Assembly (NCBI GenBank): GCA_045631465.1
Contig: JAZQUV010000024.1
Coordinates: 30,013-94,012, forward strand
Length of the DNA stretch: 64,000 nucleotides
Source: Aphodosoma sp045631465
GTDB lineage: Bacteria > Bacteroidota > Bacteroidia > Bacteroidales > Paludibacteraceae
Direction: 5' to 3'
The position numbers were made by a program, and so were the translations under genes. The notes below the pieces were generated by a model. The model was given only the letters and a program-made list of their open reading frames with translations, made no database searches and was not told the DNA's origin. Positions 45,102 to 53,698 of the stretch are shown in pieces. Position 1 is the stretch's first letter, and each line of letters begins with the position of its first letter.

Positions 45102-45647
45102 ATGATATTACCAATCTACCTATTAGGACAACCTGTCCTCCGCAAAGAGACTGAAGAAATCACAGCCGACTACCCTAACCTTGCCGAGCTTCTCGACAAT
45201 ATGTTCCAAACCATGTACAACTCCGACGGTGTCGGCCTAGCTGCGCCACAAATCGGACTCAACATTCGTCTATTCGTCATCGATGCAAGTCCGATGAAAG
45301 AAGATTTTCCTGGTATCGACGCTACCAAACGCGTGTTTATCAATCCCGAAATAATCGAAACTAGCGAGGAGACTATCGCCTACGAAGAAGGTTGCCTCAG
45401 TGTGCCTGGCATCCACGAAAAAGTTACACGTCCTACATCTATCACTATCAACTATTTCGACGAAAACTTCGTAGAGCACACCGACACCTACGACGGCTTC
45501 TTTGCTCGCATCGTGCAACACGAATACGACCACCTCGAGGGCCATGTGTTCACCGACCGCGTATCGCCTATGCGTCGTCAGATGATTGGCGGCAAACTCC
45601 AAAACATCCAAAAAGGCAAAGTACGCTGCTCATACAAAACCAAATGA
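45102..45647 (+). CDS. def: peptide deformylase
   Basis: 181 aa, normal length. Removes the formyl group from the N-terminal Met of new proteins, as a metalloenzyme at the ribosome exit. All three motifs are present: GVGLAAPQ (43-50), EGCLSVP (96-102, metal ligand C98) and QHEYDHLEG (139-147, H140 and H144 ligands, E141 catalytic). ATG at 45102. It stands alone between yicC and the amidase gene. Confidence 0.98.
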   Translation: MILPIYLLGQPVLRKETEEITADYPNLAELLDNMFQTMYNSDGVGLAAPQIGLNIRLFVIDASPMKEDFPGIDATKRVFINPEIIETSEETIAYEEGCLSVPGIHEKVTRPTSITINYFDENFVEHTDTYDGFFARIVQHEYDHLEGHVFTDRVSPMRRQMIGGKLQNIQKGKVRCSYKTK

Positions 45648-45655
45648 TATATTTC

Positions 45656-45712
45656 TAGACAGGAAGACACGATGACACGAAAATAAATCTTGTTCTCTTG
45701 TCTTCATGTCTA
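45656..45712. repeat. imperfect inverted repeat before amidase gene
   Basis: TAGACAGGAAGACACGA (45656-45672) and TCTTGTCTTCATGTCTA (45696-45712) pair over 17 bp with two mismatches. It may act as the def terminator or be one of the spacer-type repeats. Confidence 0.5.
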
Positions 45713-45743
45713 TATAAAAAAACCTCTAAAATCTATTATTACT

Positions 45744-46838
45744 ATGAAAACCAAAGCAATCGTTCCAATCATTATTGGAACTCTCATGGGCGCACTATGC
45801 CCTACAGCCGATGCCTGCACTGGCATCACCCTCACTAGTGCCGACGGCACTACCATCGTGGCCCGCACCATCGAATGGGGAGGCACCAATCTCAACAGCA
45901 TGTATGTCGTTGTACCTCGCGGTCACACCTCGCAGTCCTACACCCCTACTGGCACCGATGGCATGATGTTCACCGCCCGACATGGCTATGTAGGTTTCGC
46001 CGTAGAGCAACAAGAGTTCATCACCGAAGGTCTCAACGAGTGCGGACTCTCTGCCGGATTGTTCTATTTCCCTCACTTCGGAGAGTATGTTCCCTACAAC
46101 CCCGACCACAAGAGTCGCACCATCTCCGATTTCCAACTCGTATCATACATCTTAGGCGAATGCGCCACTATCGACGAAGTGAAAGCTGCAGTCGCACGTA
46201 TCGACATCGTCAACATCGACCCTCGTTCGTCAACGGTGCATTGGCGATTCATCGATTCAACAGGGCATCAAGTGGTGATGGAGATAGTCGATTGTCAGGT
46301 CCATTTCTACGACAATCCGCTCGGTGTATTCACCAATTCTCCAGGCTTTGAGTGGCAAATGACCAATCTCAACAACTATGTCAATCTCTACCCTGGCTCT
46401 GCTCCATCTCAAAACTTGCATGGCATGCGCCTCGCCCCATTCAGTTATGGCAGTGGCATGCTCGGACTTCCTGGCGACTTCACTCCCCCTTCACGATTCG
46501 TGCGTGCAGCATTCTTCCAAAGCACAGCTCCACAACAAGCTACTGCCGAAGCCACAGTGCGCCAATGTTTCCAGATTCTCAATACGTTCGACATACCAAT
46601 TGGTGTGGAATTTGCTTTAGACCAAGTGCCTGTCGACGACATGCTCACAGCCACCCAATGGACCTCAGCCACCGACATGAAGCATCGCAAAATCTACTTC
46701 CGCACAATGTACAACCCCATCATCCGTTGCATCGACCTCAACTCCATCAACTTCCGCAAAGTGAAATATCATACCGAACACTTCGATTCAGTCAAACAAC
46801 AAACAATAGTGGAATTAGAAATGAGGAATGAGGAATGA
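45744..46838 (+). CDS. choloylglycine hydrolase / penicillin V acylase-type amidase
   Basis: 364 aa from ATG 45744 (an upstream extension of 18 codons is spacer). Ntn-hydrolase family that cleaves linear amides such as conjugated bile salts or penicillin V. The signal peptide MKTKAIVPIIIGTLMGALCPTADA ends exactly before C25, which becomes the N-terminal nucleophile in CTGITL. Also seen: R in TIVARTIEWGG (residue ~41), the GLNECGLSAGLFYFPHF block near 95, and NSPGFEWQMTNLNNYVNL near 200, the substrate-pocket Asn region. Periplasmic. Bile-salt versus penicillin preference cannot be told from this; Bacteroides relatives include bile salt hydrolases. Confidence 0.88.
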   Translation: MKTKAIVPIIIGTLMGALCPTADACTGITLTSADGTTIVARTIEWGGTNLNSMYVVVPRGHTSQSYTPTGTDGMMFTARHGYVGFAVEQQEFITEGLNECGLSAGLFYFPHFGEYVPYNPDHKSRTISDFQLVSYILGECATIDEVKAAVARIDIVNIDPRSSTVHWRFIDSTGHQVVMEIVDCQVHFYDNPLGVFTNSPGFEWQMTNLNNYVNLYPGSAPSQNLHGMRLAPFSYGSGMLGLPGDFTPPSRFVRAAFFQSTAPQQATAEATVRQCFQILNTFDIPIGVEFALDQVPVDDMLTATQWTSATDMKHRKIYFRTMYNPIIRCIDLNSINFRKVKYHTEHFDSVKQQTIVELEMRNEE

Positions 46839-46913
46839 GGAATTTTTAATTTTATCTTCAAAACTTAAAGACTTTCGGTTTTTAATTATTTGATTCTTAA
46901 AATATTTGATTTA

Positions 46914-47148
46914 ACCCCCCTCCGGACTTCGTCCTCGTCCCCCTATAAACAGGGGGACAATTTTTAGGGTACAATGCATCCTATAATTCCTCCCCTGTTT
47001 ATAGGGGAACCGACGAACGAAGCAAGAGCAGAAAGCAAATTTATTTGCATTCTACAATTGCTCCCCTGTTTATAGGGGAGCTGTCCGTAGGACTGAGGGG
47101 TTTAAATAAAGGAAGACGAAGTCAAAGTGCCTGTAAGACGGAGGGGTT
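46914..47148. repeat. repeat family A, copy A8 (long form)
   Basis: Starts AACCCCCCTCC, left hairpin CCCCCTATAAACAGGGGG, right hairpin CCCCTGTTTATAGGGG, extra segment to the right, a second right-hairpin copy, and two successive GGGGTT ends (near 47097 and 47143-47148). Confidence 0.8.
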
Positions 47149-47170
47149 GAAATTCTCAATTCTTAATTCT

Positions 47171-47240
47171 TGCAATAAGCGAGAGCAACGAAGTTTACTT
47201 CAGTTGCCGAGCGAAGCAAGAATCTTGAGCGAAGCGAAAA
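47171..47240. repeat. repeat family B, copy 2
   Basis: TGCAATAAGCGAGAGCA, AGTTTACTT, GCCGAGCGAAGCAA: a diverged copy of 5511-5582. It is flanked by the exact 13-bp direct repeat AATTCTCAATTCT (47151-47163 and 47240-47252). Confidence 0.65.
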
Positions 47241-47255
47241 ATTCTCAATTCTCAA

Positions 47256-47369
47256 ATACCCACTCTCAGTGTGTATTGAATCACAAAAATTTCCAAATTT
47301 AAATATACTATACAGCAACCTGCAAGCAACCCACGCCCTACCTCAAAAATACACACTCACAGTGTGTAT
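47256..47369. repeat. repeat family D, copy 2
   Basis: ATACCCACTCTCAGTGTG start, CAGCAACCTGCAAGCAACC in the middle, ending in a hairpin with a 9-bp stem (47349-47357, 47361-47369). Same order and orientation as 23377-23483. Confidence 0.7.
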
Positions 47370-47448
47370 CCACCCTCACAAAGTCCAAAAAATCCAACCA
47401 CCCCCAAAAGCGCAAAAGCGCAAAACGCAAAACGCAAATTCAATCCCA

Positions 47449-47480
47449 TTTGGTGATTTCAAAAAAATGTAGTAACTTTG
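47449..47480 (+). promoter_or_regulatory. promoter for DUF5106 gene
   Basis: TTTG at 47449-47452, 20 bp, TAACTTTG at 47473-47480, 35 bp before the start codon. Confidence 0.75.
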
Positions 47481-47514
47481 TAGTTACTTACTACTCCAAC
47501 AAAAATCCAACTCT

Positions 47515-48405
47515 ATGAAACAATTTGCTGTTTACTCAAAATATTGTCTGTTGCTGTTATTCATGGCAATAGGTATGTGTAGCATAAAGGCTCAGGGAAC
47601 AACAGGTTTTCCCTATCCGCAGATACCTACCATGTTAGTCGAACCACAACAGAGGGCCAATTATTTGTTGATGCACTATTGGGATAATGTCGATTTCAGC
47701 GATATGACGCTTGTGATGAACGACGATTTTATGGAGCAAGGGTTTGTCGACTATCTATCGGTGTTGCCAATTGTCGATAATAAAACGGCTGAAAAATCGG
47801 TTGAAGCGATGATGAAACGTGCCGAAATAAGCAAAACGGCGTATAAAAGATTGGTGAATATAGCCGAAAAGTATCTTTTTGAACCAAATTCGCCGATGGT
47901 GAGCGACGAAATGTACATCATGTTTCTGAATCAAGTGCTGAAAACTACGGTGTTGAGCAATGTAGAGAAAGCAAGATTCGACTATCAGCACAAGGCATTG
48001 ATGAAAAACCGAGTAGGCTCTATAGCTACCGACTTTATCTATATCGACAGTAAGGGCGAAACAAAGTCGTTGCATAAATTCGCAACCGACGAAACTCTGT
48101 TGATATTTTACGATCCCGATTGCGACAACTGTGCCGAAATCATAGAACGGTTGCGCCACAACAGAGTGTTGAATAATAAAATAGCTAGTGGACGCTTGAA
48201 GGTATTAGCTATTTATGCCGAGGAGAATGCAGAATTGTGGAAAAAAGAGTTGCCGAAGATGCCAACAAATTGGAGTGTAGGCAGAGCCGTGAGCAAAATT
48301 CGGGCTTCAGGACTATACGTATTGAGGGCGATGCCAGCAATCTATCTGTTAGATAAAGACAAAAAAGTAATAAAAAAAGATGCTCTACCAGAACAACTTT
48401 TTTGA
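47515..48405 (+). CDS. DUF5106 / thioredoxin-like exported protein
   Basis: 296 aa with a signal peptide (YCLLLLFMAIGMCSIKAQ). The N-terminal half has the DUF5106 pattern (RANYLLMHYWDNVDFSD near residue 45). The C-terminal half is a thioredoxin fold with the redox pair in DPDCDNCAEI (CxxC near residue 203) and a cis-proline-like MPAIYLLDKDKKVI near 273. Probably a periplasmic thiol-disulfide protein of the TlpA type. Single gene with its own promoter and terminator. Confidence 0.85.
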   Translation: MKQFAVYSKYCLLLLFMAIGMCSIKAQGTTGFPYPQIPTMLVEPQQRANYLLMHYWDNVDFSDMTLVMNDDFMEQGFVDYLSVLPIVDNKTAEKSVEAMMKRAEISKTAYKRLVNIAEKYLFEPNSPMVSDEMYIMFLNQVLKTTVLSNVEKARFDYQHKALMKNRVGSIATDFIYIDSKGETKSLHKFATDETLLIFYDPDCDNCAEIIERLRHNRVLNNKIASGRLKVLAIYAEENAELWKKELPKMPTNWSVGRAVSKIRASGLYVLRAMPAIYLLDKDKKVIKKDALPEQLF

Positions 48406-48410
48406 ATAAT

Positions 48411-48446
48411 AAACCGAAGGACTCAATCAAAGACCTTCGGTTTTTT
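48411..48446 (+). terminator. terminator after DUF5106 gene
   Basis: 10-bp stem AAACCGAAGG/CCTTCGGTTT (48411-48420, 48434-48443) plus a T run. The CCGAAGG word with its partner resembles repeat C. Confidence 0.85.
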
Positions 48447-48531
48447 AATTAAAGTGATTTTCGTCTCACACGGAACTCACGGATAACACGGAATTCTATA
48501 AACAAGAATGAGTTTAAAAAATTAGAAATAA

Positions 48532-48650
48532 ACCCCCTTCCCCTTCGGGTATTGCCTTCGGCGACCTCCTTATCGCTCGGCATATCTCAAGCAAGCTTGG
48601 ATCTGCACTCACTCCTACGTCGGTTCCCCCTATAAACAGGGGGAGAATTG
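48532..48650. repeat. repeat family A, copy A9 (left half, long)
   Basis: Starts AACCCCCTTCC, carries the inverted extra segment (GCCTTCGGCGACCTCC, then a diverged middle) and the left hairpin CCCCCTATAAACAGGGGG, then ends. No right half. Confidence 0.7.
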
Positions 48651-48674
48651 AAAAATGCAACTGCTCCACCATAA

Positions 48675-48711
48675 AAAGATTTCGGCTTGGATATCCAAGC
48701 CGAAGATCTTT
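48675..48711 (-). terminator. terminator of the fimbrial locus
   Basis: Long stem centred on TTGGATATCCAA (48688-48699) extending through CGGCTTGG/CCAAGCCG to AGATCT-like arms, followed on the minus strand by TTTTTAT. It lies 10 bp past the last fimbrial gene. Confidence 0.85.
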
Positions 48712-48720
48712 TATTTACCA

Positions 48721-51333
48721 TTAATTACGATTAAATTCTTTAGATGCTGAAGCATTAACACCTTCGATTTTAATTGTTATTTTACTACTATTTTTTGTAG
48801 TATAAAATTTATTCATTGTTATCTCCCCAGTTGTAGTTACTTCTTTAGTTACAGTTGTGGTATTACTACCTTCTGTTATGGTTATCGTATATGTACCAAG
48901 TTGATCAGTAGTAAATTTAAGCGTACATTCTCTTCCTGATTTTTTACCTTGACCAGTTAATGTTATATTAGTAATATTTGCTTTAATCATATTCTGAGTA
49001 AATGCCAATGTTGCTGTACCTGCACTCAATGTGCTTGCAGTAGCAGAAGAAGTATAGATATAATTACCAGTTTTGTATGAGAAATAAATCGTAGTTGATT
49101 CAGATAATCCTGCTATCGTGTAAGAGTTATTACCTGCTTTCAAATCAGTTATGGTTGTTGTACCTACTGCATTTTCTCTATTTTTTGCATCATTTTGATT
49201 GCTATAAATACCTAAATCACCACTATAAGTTACAGAATTACCATTATATGTTGCTGATTCAACTTTCGGATTTAATTTATTACGGACTGCGGCAGTAACT
49301 GTTTTTGAAACTAATTCTCCATTTATACTACAAGTTACAGTCACAGAGACTTGTTTGGCAAATGTAGATGTAGCTAAATTCACTGATTTTGTATCGCCTA
49401 GTGCAAGATTATATGATAAATTAGATATAGCTCTCGTAGCAACACTTTCATCTGCAGTTTCAGAAGAAATACTATAACTACCAGCTTCGCCTGCTACAAT
49501 ATTCAATTTAATAGTACGTCCAAAACCATATTGAGCTGTATTATCATCACTAAACGACACATCAAAATCACCAGGGGTACCATTTAAGAAAAAATCATTA
49601 GCATCATTAAAATATTTATTAGACACAGATACCATTGATGCACTTTTTCCTATATTTGTAACAAATTTCAAAGGCAAAATACGTTTTCCGCCAACAAGTT
49701 CCAATTCTTCCGAATAATACTCATAATCAAGATTTTTAACGAAATACAATACTTCATCAATTAACTCTATTGAAATAGACGTACCGGTATGAGGAGAAAT
49801 ATAAGGCAACTTACTACCATCATTGTTTGTATTAGAAACAGAAGTCAAATACAAATCAAGAGGAAAAAGAGCTTTATTTAATCCATCTGGCAATTTTACA
49901 TTAACCATTAACTCAGAACCTGGCTTTTCAGGTACAAGTTTTGGATTACATTCAAGTTCCATATCATATTTTGGACGCATTCTGAATGTAACTTCACGCG
50001 ACAAATTACCCACATACAACACCAATGCTTCTGAAATCTCAACAGTAGGAAGAGTAGTAAACTTGGGCGTCAACTCAGCAATACTCCACCCCTCGGAGTC
50101 AGCTGTTTGGTTATTAAACGTTATATTAGAAAATAAATCAGTGTTTTTACGAGTAAAATTCACCAAATCATTACGTACAGTACTAGGTTGAGATATATCT
50201 GGAACATATTTAAATTTCAAGAATATAGAATTGGTTGTAGTCAAAGTAGTATCGACGTAAGAGACATACAATACACTAGTACCATCCGAAATATTCAAGA
50301 GGTCTTTCAAATTCACCGAACTTGACATATTGTTGTCTGCTGCACCGTCTGCAGCTTCTTTTGGACTTACTGCTCCGTCACCTGTCACGCTCTCAATGGA
50401 TATTTTATATACAAAATTACGTATCAAATCATAATAATGATTTATACCACCTTGTTTATAAATAATATCAGCTTTATAATAAGTGTCCTCTTTTTTCTCA
50501 CCATTTTTATACTTACCTTTTATCAATATAAACAAGGTATTGTTCTTATCATTTGCATTAAAAGGTTTTTCATATAAATAGAAATGTTCTGTTTGCCAAA
50601 TAGGGTCTAATGGATCTTGATTTTTATAAGTAACATCATCTGGCATAATTCCCTTGTAACCTAACTCTTCAATATCTTCATAAGTTTTAGAATCTTTCCA
50701 TTCAAGGAATTCACCGTTCAAATAAGGTGCAACAGTACCCTCATTGGGCACGTTCATAACACAAAATCCTTTAAATTCAAAAACATCCTCACACTCATTT
50801 TCAACTGTAATTTTTAAAAAATTACGCAATAGAGGAACCTCTAAAAGTGAAGTATTTATAGAAGCTTCATTGATACCACCAGGCACCTCAACACGTTGCC
50901 AATAAACATCTCTATTGTTAGATACAACCATCGAACCTATTAAATTATTCTCATGTCCAGGCTCTAAATTTAAATCTGTAACAGAATCATCAACATAGTT
51001 CAACAATAGGTGCACTATACGAGGTTGAGATGTTGCTGTTAGAACAACCGAAAATTTGGTAACATTACCTTTTCTGTCAAAATTAGTTGCTTTAGCAGCC
51101 TCTACATAATAACCATTATCATCAAACACAATAACCCACAATGGAGGAAAATCAGTTTCTTCTAATTCATCACGAAAAGCCCGAGTTTGAATATCATCCA
51201 TACCCGACAACTTCACATTCATGTCAAAAGCATACTCTTTGCCTTCGACAAAGTCTTGAGGGGTATCAACTTCTTGACACCCTACCAAAAGCAAAGATAT
51301 AAAAACAAATAATATGTAAACGAATCTTTTCAT
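48721..51333 (-). CDS. large fimbrial accessory lipoprotein
   Basis: 870 aa from ATG at 51333. Lipoprotein signal MKRFVYILFVFISLLLVGC with lipidated C19. The N-terminal half follows the pattern of Bacteroidales fimbrial subunits (FDMNVKLSGMDDIQTRAFRDE, PPLWVIVFDDNGYYVE, PRIVHLLLNY, and RNFVYKISIESV before the Gly/Ala-rich VTGDGAVSPKEAADGAADNN). The C-terminal half (~residues 350-870) is a row of threonine/serine-rich beta-sandwich-like segments resembling bacterial Ig-like repeats (TYTITITEGSNTTTVTKEVTTTG). Last gene of the locus and the largest, so a tip or adhesin role is plausible but inferred. Family not named. Confidence 0.7.
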   Translation of the reverse strand: MKRFVYILFVFISLLLVGCQEVDTPQDFVEGKEYAFDMNVKLSGMDDIQTRAFRDELEETDFPPLWVIVFDDNGYYVEAAKATNFDRKGNVTKFSVVLTATSQPRIVHLLLNYVDDSVTDLNLEPGHENNLIGSMVVSNNRDVYWQRVEVPGGINEASINTSLLEVPLLRNFLKITVENECEDVFEFKGFCVMNVPNEGTVAPYLNGEFLEWKDSKTYEDIEELGYKGIMPDDVTYKNQDPLDPIWQTEHFYLYEKPFNANDKNNTLFILIKGKYKNGEKKEDTYYKADIIYKQGGINHYYDLIRNFVYKISIESVTGDGAVSPKEAADGAADNNMSSSVNLKDLLNISDGTSVLYVSYVDTTLTTTNSIFLKFKYVPDISQPSTVRNDLVNFTRKNTDLFSNITFNNQTADSEGWSIAELTPKFTTLPTVEISEALVLYVGNLSREVTFRMRPKYDMELECNPKLVPEKPGSELMVNVKLPDGLNKALFPLDLYLTSVSNTNNDGSKLPYISPHTGTSISIELIDEVLYFVKNLDYEYYSEELELVGGKRILPLKFVTNIGKSASMVSVSNKYFNDANDFFLNGTPGDFDVSFSDDNTAQYGFGRTIKLNIVAGEAGSYSISSETADESVATRAISNLSYNLALGDTKSVNLATSTFAKQVSVTVTCSINGELVSKTVTAAVRNKLNPKVESATYNGNSVTYSGDLGIYSNQNDAKNRENAVGTTTITDLKAGNNSYTIAGLSESTTIYFSYKTGNYIYTSSATASTLSAGTATLAFTQNMIKANITNITLTGQGKKSGRECTLKFTTDQLGTYTITITEGSNTTTVTKEVTTTGEITMNKFYTTKNSSKITIKIEGVNASASKEFNRN

Positions 51334-51344
51334 TAACAAAAAAA

Positions 51345-53693
51345 CTATCGAGGCTCATCTCCCCAAACAAACTCATCATTTTCAACTGGCTCACTACCCC
51401 AGTACCAATCATCATATACACAACGCACAGAAATCATAGTACCACCCCAACCACCACCACCAGGATAATATGTATTGTACACCATGTTAACAGTCTTTGT
51501 AGTAGTATTTGGTTGTCCATAACCATGAGCGCACCAATATTGTAATGAAGTACTAAACAATTCTGGTACTTTTTTGGTAAACGACAAATAAATAATAAAT
51601 TCAAATTCAGCTTTAGTCGGCAATCTCCAACGTCCAGCAGGATAACCATCCTCTTGATACGAAGCACAACGTTTTTTCATAAGATGATAGTAGTGAGTAT
51701 CAAGATTTTGAGGAGATGCTATCATACCATAACCTGATGCTATCCTAAATTTAGGAGCAATCATATTTAATGTACGTTCATATTTAGCTGCTTCTTCAGT
51801 GTCTGAATAAAAATCATCTTGAGCACTATTATTTGTAGTATTACTTGCTTTTTTTAAACGATCATTATTAGTATCTGTCGCATAATAATATTTAAGACGC
51901 CTTGATTCTGTACCTTCAACCCCAGGAGCTGCAACCCAAATAGAATTTCCATTACTCAACGTTTCATTTATAAAACCTTCGTTAACAATTAATTCTCTTG
52001 GGTCTCCAATCACATAAGGAGTACCTTCAACTGAAGTAATAGTAAATACAAGCATATCAGTAGAACTTACACCAGAAGAGTTTGTTGAAAGTCCATTAGC
52101 TTCAGCAAAAAATCCTTGTCCAGTTCCATTAATATAACGATTAGGAATATTACCTGAAGCGGTTTGATCTTTGTATCCATTCACCCAAACATAACCATTT
52201 TGATCTCCCGCCTCCTCAGCATCTGTATTTCTATCCAATTCTCCATAAATAGCAGGATATTGAATGATTGTTATCGTTTCACTATAACTACTATTATCTT
52301 TGTGTTTAATAGTAAAATCCAATCGGTAAGGTGCAAAATCAAACGTTTCACTCGTATATAAATTATCTAATTCATTATAAAAATGAATATCATCACCAAC
52401 AATTTCTAATTGATAAGCTTTTTCTACCGATTGCCATTTACCATCCAAAACACTATATTTTTCAAATTTATTCACAACTATTGTACATTCATGACTTGTC
52501 ACATATGGGATTAACAAATCTTCAACATTACGTAATGTGTGATTAGTTTCTTGTACCATCAAGTATCGGTAATTTTCCATAGTAACACTATTTTCTACTT
52601 CGTTCCAGTCTTCTATGTCAAGAAGTGTATAACTAGGATGTACAGTTACAGCTGTATTTGCTTGAAAACTACCCAATATACCTACCGAGAGATTTATCTT
52701 ATAAAAAGAATTTCGCAATAATTTCTTACCTAGAGAATTTACTGGAATTTGATAGTAACAATTATGATAGCTAGATTCATCGTTTTTTTGCCATGGCACT
52801 ACTAATGTTAGATATACCTCCTTATTGTCATCAGAACCGCTCCAATCTGTTGGATACGAATAAAATGGACGTTCTTGTTCATATCCAACAACATTATTAT
52901 CTGAGTCATATAATATACTGTACCCAACAGCAGTTTCTGTTGAAAAAGAGAAATAATCTTCATCTTCTATGGTATAAGAAGGATCAAAACCGTTATCTAT
53001 ATGCGTTTTATTAACACCATAATGCATATAAACATTCATAGAACTAGGTTGAGAATAATAAGTATCCTCTCCCACAATAACGCTTGCTACAACACTTGTT
53101 ATATTCAAAGCAACCTTTGAAGCTGCTCTATACAGAGTAACGTTTGCTGTCAAATCACAAGAATTATCATCGTTAACAACCAAAGAAACAATATCATCGC
53201 CTTTACTATCCATAACAAATTCAGTTTGTGGAAAAGTAAGAAAATCAGCCTCAATAGGCATAGATTTCAAATCAGCAATAGATTCTTCCCCGGTTAATTC
53301 TTTGTCATTCGGCAAATTAGCTATCAAATAAATCAAACATTCCGACTTTGGATATTGACGCGTTTCTTGATTAAATTTGCCAAAAATAGTTTCTAAATTT
53401 TCATTTGTTAAATTTAGGTTAATAGTACCTGATGTGTTTATGTTTACATCTATATGTTTATAGAAAACAGCTTCATTTTCAAACGTAGAACCCTCAGTAT
53501 ATATAAAACAATCCAAACGATTAATTGTATTTTCATTATAATCATCTACTCCATCTATCGTAGCACGAGAAGTAAGATTTTTACATGTTATATTTATACG
53601 TACATTCGCCTCATTCTGTAGGTAACCTTGATTTTCGCAAGAAACAAACAGAACAAAGATAAAAATAGTAAATATATAAAGAAAGTATTTCAT
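51345..53693 (-). CDS. fimbrial accessory lipoprotein with FISUMP-like C-terminus
   Basis: 782 aa from ATG at 53693. Lipoprotein signal MKYFLYIFTIFIFVLFVSC, C19. N-terminal part like other fimbrial subunits (ANVRINITCKNLTSRATIDG, INRLDCFIYTEGSTFENEAVFYKHIDV, RAASKVALNITSVVASV). Residues ~640-760 carry a separate domain with KRCASYQEDGYPAGRWRLPT, AEFEFIIYLS, QYWCAHGY and SVRCVYDDWYWG, which resembles the Fibrobacter paralogous (FISUMP) / DUF1566-like ligand domain with paired cysteines. Together this fits a fimbrial shaft or tip component presenting a C-terminal binding domain. It starts 5 bp after the previous stop and is followed 11 bp later by the 870-aa gene. Confidence 0.7.
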   Translation of the reverse strand: MKYFLYIFTIFIFVLFVSCENQGYLQNEANVRINITCKNLTSRATIDGVDDYNENTINRLDCFIYTEGSTFENEAVFYKHIDVNINTSGTINLNLTNENLETIFGKFNQETRQYPKSECLIYLIANLPNDKELTGEESIADLKSMPIEADFLTFPQTEFVMDSKGDDIVSLVVNDDNSCDLTANVTLYRAASKVALNITSVVASVIVGEDTYYSQPSSMNVYMHYGVNKTHIDNGFDPSYTIEDEDYFSFSTETAVGYSILYDSDNNVVGYEQERPFYSYPTDWSGSDDNKEVYLTLVVPWQKNDESSYHNCYYQIPVNSLGKKLLRNSFYKINLSVGILGSFQANTAVTVHPSYTLLDIEDWNEVENSVTMENYRYLMVQETNHTLRNVEDLLIPYVTSHECTIVVNKFEKYSVLDGKWQSVEKAYQLEIVGDDIHFYNELDNLYTSETFDFAPYRLDFTIKHKDNSSYSETITIIQYPAIYGELDRNTDAEEAGDQNGYVWVNGYKDQTASGNIPNRYINGTGQGFFAEANGLSTNSSGVSSTDMLVFTITSVEGTPYVIGDPRELIVNEGFINETLSNGNSIWVAAPGVEGTESRRLKYYYATDTNNDRLKKASNTTNNSAQDDFYSDTEEAAKYERTLNMIAPKFRIASGYGMIASPQNLDTHYYHLMKKRCASYQEDGYPAGRWRLPTKAEFEFIIYLSFTKKVPELFSTSLQYWCAHGYGQPNTTTKTVNMVYNTYYPGGGGWGGTMISVRCVYDDWYWGSEPVENDEFVWGDEPR

Positions 53694-53698
53694 AAAAA

